A stretch of DNA of 62,675 nucleotides from an uncultured Lysobacterales bacterium (GTDB taxonomy: Bacteria > Pseudomonadota > Gammaproteobacteria > Xanthomonadales > SZUA-36): positions 1 to 62,675 of the forward strand of contig CALBDB010000059.1 in assembly GCA_937927755.1 (NCBI GenBank). Direction: 5' to 3'. Both the position numbers and the translations under genes were made by a program. The notes beneath the pieces were generated by a model. The model was not told the origin of the DNA. It saw only the letters and a program-made list of their open reading frames with translations, and ran no database searches. Shown here piece by piece: positions 55,264 to 62,675 of this stretch; position 1 is the first letter of the stretch, and each line of letters opens with the position of its first letter.

Positions 55264-57714
55264 TTACAAATCCAGCGGCCTCCAGGCCGTGCGTAAAAGG
55301 TCGCCAAAAACACCGGCGGCGGTGACTTCCGCGCCGGCGCCATAACCCCGCAGTACCAGCGGAATGGGCTGGTAATAATGGCTGTGCAACACAAGTGCGT
55401 TTTCACCGTCGCGGATCGACCCTAGCGGCTTGTCCCTTGGAACAGCATCCACGGACACGCAGCAACTGCCATCCTCGACGCGGCCCACGTAACGCAGAAC
55501 CTTTCCCTCGGATTCTGCCATTGCGACCTTGTCGGCAAATTCCTTGTCCAGCACTTTTAACCGGGATATGAGCTCGGTGCTGTCAGCAGCATCGGCAAAC
55601 TCAGGTCCGATCACCGGCTCGACATTTATATCCTCAAGCTCAAGTTCCAACCCCACTTCACGTGCGATAATCAGTAATTTACGCGCCACGTCCATACCGG
55701 ACAAATCATCGCGCGGGTCAGGTTCAGTGAAGCCCAGTTGCATGGCTTTTTCAACCGCCTCGGAAAACGCGACCCCATCCTCCAACAAACCGAAGATCAT
55801 CGACAGCGACCCGGACAGGATACCGCCAAATGTCTGTAACCGGTCACCGGAGCGGATCAATGACTGCAGGGTGTCGATAAAAGGCAAACCCGCGCCGACG
55901 TTGGTTTCATACATGAACTTGCGAAAATGCCGGGTAGCAGTGGCACGCATCTCGCGGTAGTAAGCCATGCTGGCGGTGTTGGCCTTCTTGTTGGCCGCCA
56001 CGACATTGTAGCCATTGGCCAGGAAACTCGCGTATTCCATCGCCAGGTTTTCATCCGTTGAACAATCAATAATGGTCGGATTTAGCAAGCCCAGTTGTTT
56101 ACGGATGTCAATAATGTCATCTATCGTCCAGGCTTTCCCCCGCTCTTCAAGCGCCTGCTGCCAGCCTTCGAGTTCAACCGTGTCGTTTCCCACCAACAGC
56201 TTGCTGCTATCGGCGATGGCCCTGACGTGCAGCGCCTTGTGGCCCGCGGTCAGGCTGCTGTCCTGCTTCATGAACTGCCGTATTAGCGCAGAGCCAACGT
56301 TTCCGCAACCCAGCAGGATGACATCCATGTGGCTCGTGTGACTAAAAAATGCCGTATGGCTGGCGCGCAGCGCCGCTTCTGCCGACTCCTTTCTGACCAC
56401 CACGGCGATGGCGCATTCGGTTGAGCCCTGGGCAATGACTTCTACATTGACGCCGCTGGCGGAAATTGCACCCAGGAACCGCGCCGCCACGCCTCGGTAA
56501 TGTTTCATCCCATCACCAACCAATGTGATCACGGATCGCTGGTCCATTACCGAAACTTCGGAAATCAGGCCATGCAACAGTTCAAAATGGAAAGCTTCCG
56601 TCAACGCTTTACGCGCCCGGGACGCTTCATTGCTGCGTACGCACAGGGTGATGCTGTACTCAGAAGAAGACTGCACGATCAACAGCACCGAAATGGACTC
56701 GCTGGCCAGCGCTTCCATTACCCGTCGTGCAACACCGACGCGCCCGCGCATACCGCCGCCTTGCAGCGTGATGCTGGCCACGTCATTTAGGTGCGAAATA
56801 CCACGGACTACAGTGGGTTTTTCGGTGTTGGCATGGATCAGTGTGCCGACCAGGTCGGGGTAATAGGTGTTCTTGATCTCACAGGGAATACCGGCGCTCA
56901 TTAGAGGTGTAAGGGCCTTGGCGCTGATGACTTTGGCGCCGAAAAATGACAATTCCATTGCTTCTTCGTAGCTGACCTCGTCCAGGCACCTGGCGCTGGC
57001 GACAATTCTTGGGTCGGCGGTAAAAAAGCCATCGACGTCCTTCCAAATTTCGCAACAACGTGCCTGGATTGCGGCGGCGGCGCTTGCCGCAACGTAATCG
57101 GAACCATTGCGGCCCATCAGTTGTGGCTTGCCATTGGCATTTACTCCGTAAAAGCCTGGCAATACCAGGATGCTTTGGTCACCGCTGACCGCTGCCTGCA
57201 GAAGCGGCGCCGCTGCTTCGACATCAACGAGACTATCGATGTAGCTTTCGTTGGCGGGCGGCAAGACATCGGTGTCTGACCAACGGGCGGCATGGCCCTG
57301 GGCCTGTAGCAGATCGGTCATCAAGCGGGAGCTAAAGCCCTCACCGGCCGACAGGATTTCGGCCCGGACATCGGGGGGGCATTGCTCCAGCAATGCTATC
57401 CCCTCCAGCCGCGAAGCCAACCGCTGGCGCTGGTGGCCCAGGAATGCCGTGGCCAGCGGACTACTCATTCCAGCTGTCTGCATATCGCCGATGATTTTCT
57501 GTTCTTTTTCGATGGCACGATCCAGGGCCGCCCTGAAGTCGCCACCCTCGACTGCTGCGGTAATTGAAGCTTCCAGCAAATCAGTGACACCGTACATCGC
57601 GGATAGTACAACCACGACTTTTTCTTTGCTCCCGGCATTGCTGATAATACTGCCTGCAGCCATGAAACTATCAAGGTTCGCAAGTGAGGAACCGCCGTAT
57701 TTCTGAACTAACAT
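55264..57714 (-). CDS. thrA: Bifunctional aspartokinase I/homoserine dehydrogenase I
   Basis: The product is 816 residues (E. coli ThrA 820). It catalyses the first and third steps of the aspartate-to-threonine path. The kinase domain has VQKYGGSSLANLDSF (residues 3-17) and LMGRNGSDYVAASAAA. The ACT pair is at about 310-455 (ISHLNDVASITLQGGGMRG; NVEVIAQGSTECAIAVVV), for threonine feedback. The dehydrogenase starts at VILLGCGNVGSALIRQF (near 463), with the catalytic region YETNVGAGLPFIDTLQSL and GFTEPDPRDDLSGMDVARK. It follows asnB by 47 bp. No leader peptide or attenuator is visible before it. Confidence 0.97.
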   Translation of the reverse strand: MLVQKYGGSSLANLDSFMAAGSIISNAGSKEKVVVVLSAMYGVTDLLEASITAAVEGGDFRAALDRAIEKEQKIIGDMQTAGMSSPLATAFLGHQRQRLASRLEGIALLEQCPPDVRAEILSAGEGFSSRLMTDLLQAQGHAARWSDTDVLPPANESYIDSLVDVEAAAPLLQAAVSGDQSILVLPGFYGVNANGKPQLMGRNGSDYVAASAAAAIQARCCEIWKDVDGFFTADPRIVASARCLDEVSYEEAMELSFFGAKVISAKALTPLMSAGIPCEIKNTYYPDLVGTLIHANTEKPTVVRGISHLNDVASITLQGGGMRGRVGVARRVMEALASESISVLLIVQSSSEYSITLCVRSNEASRARKALTEAFHFELLHGLISEVSVMDQRSVITLVGDGMKHYRGVAARFLGAISASGVNVEVIAQGSTECAIAVVVRKESAEAALRASHTAFFSHTSHMDVILLGCGNVGSALIRQFMKQDSSLTAGHKALHVRAIADSSKLLVGNDTVELEGWQQALEERGKAWTIDDIIDIRKQLGLLNPTIIDCSTDENLAMEYASFLANGYNVVAANKKANTASMAYYREMRATATRHFRKFMYETNVGAGLPFIDTLQSLIRSGDRLQTFGGILSGSLSMIFGLLEDGVAFSEAVEKAMQLGFTEPDPRDDLSGMDVARKLLIIAREVGLELELEDINVEPVIGPEFADAADSTELISRLKVLDKEFADKVAMAESEGKVLRYVGRVEDGSCCVSVDAVPRDKPLGSIRDGENALVLHSHYYQPIPLVLRGYGAGAEVTAAGVFGDLLRTAWRPLDL

Positions 57715-57761
57715 TTATTGTTTTCCCAGGAATAAATCCTTGTTTAAATTTTAAAAAACCC

Positions 57762-59426
57762 TCAATACGCTTGCCGGTGGACAGAACGGACCGCCCGCCC
57801 GGATGGGTCATCCATTTCCTGCAGACTCTTGTCCCACAATACCGCTTCGGGCGTGCTGCAGGCGACCGATGGTCCTCCCGGCACGCATTCGGCCGCACTG
57901 GCCGACGGGAAATGGTTCTCAAACAGGCGCCGGAAAAGATAGGCCTCTTCCGTTGCAGGTGTATTGAAAGGAAACCGTTTACCGGCGTGGGCCATCTGCT
58001 TTGCGCTGACCTGGGTTTTCGCATAATCACGAATACCATCAATCCAGCTGTAACCCACGCCGTCTGAAAATTGTTCTTTCTGCCGCCAGGCGATTTCATC
58101 CGGCAACATGTCACTGAAGGCTTCCCGCAGTATCTGTTTTTCCATCTTGCCTTCGGTAATCATTTTATCTTTCGGGTTCAGCGACATGGCCACGTCCAGG
58201 AATTCACGATCCAGGAAAGGCACCCGTGCTTCAACCCCCCACGCCGCCATGGCCTTGTTTGCACGCAGACAATCATAACTGTGCAGCCGGGATAACTTGC
58301 GCACCGTCTCCTGGTGAAATGAACGGGCGTTCGGTGCCTTGTGGAAGTAAAGGTAGCCGCCAAAAATCTCATCCGCACCCTCGCCGGACAGAACCATTTT
58401 TATACCCATGGCGTGAATCTTCCGCGCCAGCAAATACATTGGCGTGGCAGCGCGGATGGTTGTCACATCATAGGTTTCAAGGTGATAGACCACTTCGTCG
58501 AGAGCGTCCAACCCTTCCTGCAGGGTGAATTCAAAACCGTGGTGTACGGTTCCGATATGCGCCGCCACTTTTTCAGCCGCCTCCAGGTCAGGTGACCCCG
58601 TCAAACCGACGGCAAAAGAGTGTAATCGTGGCCACCAGGCTGGACTGCGTTCCCCGTCTTCCACCCGCATACTCGCATGTCGCTGGGTAACCGCGGCAAT
58701 AATAGATGAGTCAAGCCCACCGGAAAGCAGTACGCCATAAGGCACATCTGTCATCAGGTGGCTAATAACCGCTTTTTCCAATGCCTCACCAACCGCGTTG
58801 ACACTGCTTTCGGCTTTTTCGACCGTGGTAAAATCCTGCCAGGGGCGCTGGTAATAAAGTTTTGGCTGATCATCGCCGCTCATCCAGAAATGGCCCGGTG
58901 GAAACTCGGACACGATAGCGCACACGTCCACCAGCGCTTTCATTTCCGAGGCCACGTACAGCTGGTGCTCGTCATCAAAACCATAATACAACGGAATAAT
59001 ACCGATTGGGTCACGCGCGATCAGGTAACGACCTGCGGTTTCATCGTAAAGTACAAAAGCAAACATACCGTGCAGATCGTTTAAAAAATTGCTGCCCTTT
59101 TCCAGGTACAACGGCAACAGGACCTCGCAATCCGACTCGGTGGCGAACTCATACGGATGTTCCAGCGTCTTGCGCAAATCACGATGATTATAAATTTCAC
59201 CATTAACCGCCAGTGACTGTTTGCCATCATTAGAGATCAACGGCTGCGCGCCGGTGTTGATATCAACAATTGCCAACCGCTCATGCGCCAGTACCGCACC
59301 CTCGCAGGCATGGATGCCGCTCCAGTCCGGCCCTCGGTGACGCAGCAAACGGGACTGGCGCAAGGCTACCTTGCGCAAGGCCCGCAAATCACCATTGATA
59401 TCCAATATTGCGAATATAGAACACAT
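57762..59426 (-). CDS. asnB: Asparagine synthase, glutamine-hydrolysing
   Basis: The product is 554 residues, the same length as E. coli AsnB. The ATG at 59426 gives MCSIFAILDIN, in which Cys2 is the glutaminase nucleophile after Met removal, and AGGGAT stands before it. The glutaminase domain runs to about 190 (RHRGPDWSGI, NGEIYNHRDLR). The synthetase has the PP-loop VLLSGGLDSSIIAAVT (near 225), LSGEGADEIFGGYLYFHKAP and VEARVPFLDREFLDVAM. It is the first gene of the asnB-thrABC operon, which diverts aspartate to asparagine and threonine. Confidence 0.95.
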   Translation of the reverse strand: MCSIFAILDINGDLRALRKVALRQSRLLRHRGPDWSGIHACEGAVLAHERLAIVDINTGAQPLISNDGKQSLAVNGEIYNHRDLRKTLEHPYEFATESDCEVLLPLYLEKGSNFLNDLHGMFAFVLYDETAGRYLIARDPIGIIPLYYGFDDEHQLYVASEMKALVDVCAIVSEFPPGHFWMSGDDQPKLYYQRPWQDFTTVEKAESSVNAVGEALEKAVISHLMTDVPYGVLLSGGLDSSIIAAVTQRHASMRVEDGERSPAWWPRLHSFAVGLTGSPDLEAAEKVAAHIGTVHHGFEFTLQEGLDALDEVVYHLETYDVTTIRAATPMYLLARKIHAMGIKMVLSGEGADEIFGGYLYFHKAPNARSFHQETVRKLSRLHSYDCLRANKAMAAWGVEARVPFLDREFLDVAMSLNPKDKMITEGKMEKQILREAFSDMLPDEIAWRQKEQFSDGVGYSWIDGIRDYAKTQVSAKQMAHAGKRFPFNTPATEEAYLFRRLFENHFPSASAAECVPGGPSVACSTPEAVLWDKSLQEMDDPSGRAVRSVHRQAY

Positions 59427-59634
59427 ATAAAAATCCCTGGATGTACAAATCCATTTCCTGACTTGCATGATACGTTCAGTGGACAGCGCATGGAACCACC
59501 AATCAGTCGCTTCGGGTATTCAATCGGCTATTTCTTTGAATGAGATCGCAAGTCGGTTTTTTGTACTCGAGAACCTGCATGATTCGTCTACAAGACCAAC
59601 CAAAGGCCTCTGAAAACAGTTATGCTTAGAGTGT

Positions 59635-62600
59635 ATGAGAAGGCTTTTGAAATGGCTGGTGCTTTTGATCGCCGCATTGACCGTAGGCGCGTTGGTAATA
59701 CTTTACAATCCCAGCCTGGTCAAAGGACCTTTAGAGCGCTATCTGAGTGGTGTAGCCGGCTATCCCGTCAGTCTTCAGGGTAACCTGGACATTGACCCCG
59801 GCCGGACAATTGAAATAGCGGCGAACAATATTAGTGTTGCCGGGCCCGATTGGGCTAAGCACGATCAACTTGTTGCCGTCGGACACCTGCAACTGACCCT
59901 GCATACCGCTTCGCTATTTAAAAAAATCATTGCGATTGAGTCCCTGGTGGTTGAAGACCTGGTAATAAACCTGGAATCAGACGTCAATGGGGCTGGAAAC
60001 TGGATAACCGCCAAATCACCTGACGCACCAACCGCTAAGGACAACGAGCAGGACCCATCGCTAGCAATATTCTTCAAGCACGGCCAGATCAGTAACGCGA
60101 CGTTGCGATTTATTAATGGCGTAAAAGGGATTGAACATACATTTGTAATCAATTCGCTGAACCATAACCAGCAAGCAGACGCGATGCTGCGCACCTCCAT
60201 GAATGGGTCTTTCAACGATAGACCTGTTAATTACTCAGGTGTCATAGGACCCTACACAAGCTTGCAAAGCGGGCGAGATATCAAATTCACGGCTAGCGGC
60301 CAGCTTGGTGAGTTGGTGCTGAGTGGAAACGGTTTGATTGATGACTGGTTCGAACCCAGGCACCCGCAATTCAATTTCGAAATGCAGGGTCCTGACGTTG
60401 ATGAGATTACCACCATGCTGGGCTTTGAAGACCTTGGTAGCGGTGAGTTTTTACTACGCTCCAGGGGGGGCGACGTCAATGGTCTTTATGAAGTGGATAT
60501 TAGCGGACAGATAGGGGACATCACCTTGAGCGCCTCTGCACGGGCGACTGACCTGTTTGAATTGAACGAACTTGATACGAACCTGGCCATAAACGGCCCA
60601 AGTCTTGGTTCTTTTACACGCTCTTTCGGGATTGAAAACTGGCCGGACAAACCGTTCAGCCTCAAGGGTGATGCGACAAGGGTGGGCGAAACACTGGACA
60701 TATCCAACCTGACCCTGAGCATTGGCGGTACCCGGCTCGTTCTGGATGCGCTGTTGACCAACTTCCCCGAGCTTGATGCTAGTCGAATCAAGTTGACGGT
60801 GACCGGAGACGATGTCGAGCAATTCCGTGATTTGCTGGGTATACCGGGGGTTGCAACCGGTCCGTTCGAAATACGGGGTTATCTTGATGTATCGCCCGAC
60901 GATGTGGAGTTGCTAAAGGTCGATCTGAAAACCTCCCTTGGCGAGGCCACTATATCCGGCACCCTTGGTCCGGCCCCGGGTTATCTGGGTAGTAAAATTC
61001 AACTACATTTGAATGGGAAGAATGCACATGCCTTGATGTCTGCATTTGATATCGATGCCTTGCCGGAACAGCCGTTTACCTTAAACACCCGCATCGAGCT
61101 TGTTGAGAACGGCATGCTGATTGAGCGCGGGGTGTTGGTATCCATCGACGATGACCGCCTGGAGTTAGGTGGCCTGGTCGTCTTTGACCCCGGTGCTATA
61201 GGAACCAGCCTCGAACTGAAAATTAATGGTCAGGATCTCGCCCAGATGCTGCGCAAACTGGTTGGTGATTTTGAAATCCCCCGTAGTCCCTATGGTGTGA
61301 GTGGCAGGGTTCGAGTGGTGGAGAATGGTTTGGAGCTCGAGAATATCGAGGCAGAATTCGAAGATATCCAGTTGGGCGGGTCTGGTCTGGTTCAGTTCAA
61401 TGAGCAGCTTGTGGGTACCGGTCTGGATTTTGAGCTCGAAGGTAAAAACCTGTCTTTATTGCAAAATTTTGCGGTGACAGGTGATTCGCTGGAAATCTTT
61501 GTCCCTGGCCAGCCTTACCAGGCCACAGGACGGTTTGCCTTTGAGGATGATGGATGGAAACTGGAGAATATCAAAGGCAGTATCGGAAAGACCAGGCTTG
61601 AACTTGACAGCCTGATCAGCAACAAGGCCGATTGGATCGGGTCCAGTATCCGGTTTTCGGCTGAGGGTCCGGGCTTGCGCGAATTGCTGGTTGAGCGTGA
61701 TGAATTGATCTTCCCCTCAAGGCCTTTTCAATCCAGTGGCCAGGTCTCTTTGGATACCGGTTTACTGGCCATCAGGAGTTTTAACTTCGAAACTGACAAG
61801 GCTCACGCCAAGGTTGACCTGGAACTGGGTTGGCCGCTCAGCAGTGGCAGTGATACCCGGTTCAATGTGGATATTCAGGGTGACAATATTCGCCAGTTGC
61901 CTTTACCAACAAACATGTTTGAACCACTCCCGGCAGCATTCAAAATTAAAGCTGTCGGTAACAAGCAGGGCCATCATATCTCGCTGAAGCAGTTTGATGC
62001 AGGTATTGGTGATTTGCAGGTCATTATGCAGGGTGAACTCGACGATGACGCTTCGGACGGCCGCGCTGACATCAAGATAAGCGTAACTTCAGAGAATCTG
62101 TCCACGCTCGGAAGTCTCGGAGGTGAGCAATTGCCTGCCCTGGCGCTGGGTCTTGGGGCCGACTTCAGTGGTAATGCCCACGAGTTTGTCATTCGTAATC
62201 TCAAAGGTTCACTGGGAGAAAGCCAGTTGGAAGGTGCGCTGGATGTTTCACTTGTTGGGCCAAAACCGGAAATCAAGGTAACAGTTCATTCAAACCACAT
62301 GGACCTCAGGCCTTTTTTGAAACCTTCTGATCCCGAAGTAAATGAAGAAGAAGAAACAAACCCTGAGCGCTTAATTCCCGCCACGCCTATTCCACTGGAA
62401 ACGCTGGCTGGGGCTAATATTCATATAAAGCTTGATATCACCGAGTTAAGGTACTTAAAGGACAGTATTCGAAACCTGGTTCTGGATGCTGTTCTGAAGG
62501 ATGGCAAATTAGAGATCCCTCAATTTTCACTCAAAGGTCCTCTTGGTGATTTAAATATCTCGTTATTTATTAACCCGGCGGACTCCAAAAACGCAGATGT

Positions 62601-62675
62601 AAGATTCGATTTAAACGCAAATGATCTCGTTCTGAACCTCACTGGTCAGTCTAAAGACAGGTTGCATGAGTTGCC
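59635..62675 (+). CDS. AsmA-family protein (3' part beyond window)
   Basis: An open frame of 1013 codons runs from the ATG at 59635 to the window end with no stop, so the protein is longer than 1013 residues. A signal anchor (RRLLKWLVLLIAALTVGALV, about 2-21) precedes the AsmA N-terminal pattern: YLSGVAGYPVSLQGNLDI, LTLHTASLFKKIIAIESL and NLESDVNGAGNWITA. Long beta-strand repeats follow (ALLTNFPELDASRIKLTVTG, LGGLVVFDPGAIGTSLELKI), as in AsmA/TamB/YhdP bridges that carry phospholipid across the periplasm. It is divergent from asnB, and its upstream region has only a weak ribosome site. Confidence 0.87.
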   Translation, partial: MRRLLKWLVLLIAALTVGALVILYNPSLVKGPLERYLSGVAGYPVSLQGNLDIDPGRTIEIAANNISVAGPDWAKHDQLVAVGHLQLTLHTASLFKKIIAIESLVVEDLVINLESDVNGAGNWITAKSPDAPTAKDNEQDPSLAIFFKHGQISNATLRFINGVKGIEHTFVINSLNHNQQADAMLRTSMNGSFNDRPVNYSGVIGPYTSLQSGRDIKFTASGQLGELVLSGNGLIDDWFEPRHPQFNFEMQGPDVDEITTMLGFEDLGSGEFLLRSRGGDVNGLYEVDISGQIGDITLSASARATDLFELNELDTNLAINGPSLGSFTRSFGIENWPDKPFSLKGDATRVGETLDISNLTLSIGGTRLVLDALLTNFPELDASRIKLTVTGDDVEQFRDLLGIPGVATGPFEIRGYLDVSPDDVELLKVDLKTSLGEATISGTLGPAPGYLGSKIQLHLNGKNAHALMSAFDIDALPEQPFTLNTRIELVENGMLIERGVLVSIDDDRLELGGLVVFDPGAIGTSLELKINGQDLAQMLRKLVGDFEIPRSPYGVSGRVRVVENGLELENIEAEFEDIQLGGSGLVQFNEQLVGTGLDFELEGKNLSLLQNFAVTGDSLEIFVPGQPYQATGRFAFEDDGWKLENIKGSIGKTRLELDSLISNKADWIGSSIRFSAEGPGLRELLVERDELIFPSRPFQSSGQVSLDTGLLAIRSFNFETDKAHAKVDLELGWPLSSGSDTRFNVDIQGDNIRQLPLPTNMFEPLPAAFKIKAVGNKQGHHISLKQFDAGIGDLQVIMQGELDDDASDGRADIKISVTSENLSTLGSLGGEQLPALALGLGADFSGNAHEFVIRNLKGSLGESQLEGALDVSLVGPKPEIKVTVHSNHMDLRPFLKPSDPEVNEEEETNPERLIPATPIPLETLAGANIHIKLDITELRYLKDSIRNLVLDAVLKDGKLEIPQFSLKGPLGDLNISLFINPADSKNADVRFDLNANDLVLNLTGQSKDRLHEL

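Noticed and set aside
59427-59634. Leader peptide or attenuator before the asnB-thrABC operon
   Set aside because: A 25-codon minus-strand frame exists but has no run of Thr, Ile or Asn and no terminator/antiterminator pair.

Overview
The window is about 62.7 kb of chromosomal DNA, roughly 55% GC by eye, densely coded on both strands. It holds no rRNA, tRNA, CRISPR, prophage, insertion sequence or plasmid gene that I can recognise. The gene set points to a marine or sediment gammaproteobacterium near the Woeseiaceae/Steroidobacterales/Xanthomonadales. Pointers are the LysC-LysA fusion (bifunctional aspartokinase/diaminopimelate decarboxylase), an AddAB-like pair of the 'probable DNA repair protein' type, a PA3496-family small protein, Asp-box propeller exoproteins and REP-type GTAGGAGCG repeats. 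The lineage is inferred from gene content only.

Layout. (a) 1-15.5 kb: envelope and stress genes. These are a secreted COG4798 methyltransferase, a CbpA-type DnaJ, an SLC13/RCK transporter, a YugP membrane protease, a FlgO/TPR protein, an Asp-box (sortilin-like) propeller with an outer-membrane barrel, a phospholipase-D lipoprotein, and an orphan octaheme cytochrome c (tetrathionate reductase type) ending in two hairpins. (b) 15.5-34.9 kb: LysAC, a transglutaminase/TPR lipoprotein, an addB-addA-mpaA-racemase run (DNA repair joined to murein-peptide recycling), MBL/MazG, small envelope genes, an HI0933-type flavoprotein, a hydrolase with a membrane domain, a GcvR-like ACT protein and an ArsR regulator. 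(c) 35.1-45.4 kb: a four-gene MacAB-like ABC export operon and the gltBD glutamate synthase operon. (d) 45.7-52.9 kb: the accessory part. It has a YgjP protease, an M28 peptidase with an unusual metal-site residue, a small Cys-rich secreted protein overlapping a glycosyltransferase with an extra N-terminal domain, an AraC regulator divergent from two tiny genes, and several candidate structured RNAs. (e) 53.0-62.7 kb: an asnB-thrA-thrB-thrC operon, then an AsmA-family gene cut by the window end.

Together the metabolic genes supply nitrogen as glutamate (gltBD) and feed it into the aspartate family: asparagine (asnB), homoserine/threonine (thrABC) and DAP/lysine (lysAC). Both aspartokinases in the window are fusion enzymes.

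The most novel-looking material is at 46.95-52.91 kb. It includes (i) two tandem RNA hairpins with covarying stems and C-rich apical loops, one carrying an anti-Shine-Dalgarno-like CCTCCTT, just downstream of a 30-residue membrane peptide and an AraC-controlled promoter; (ii) a promoter-to-terminator structured RNA at 48688-48868; (iii) a second short transcript candidate ending in a perfect 11-bp terminator at 47094-47124; and (iv) the glycosyltransferase with a possible PqqD/RRE-like N-terminal domain. Three near-identical three-unit REP/BIME arrays are also present, with no RAYT transposase in the window.
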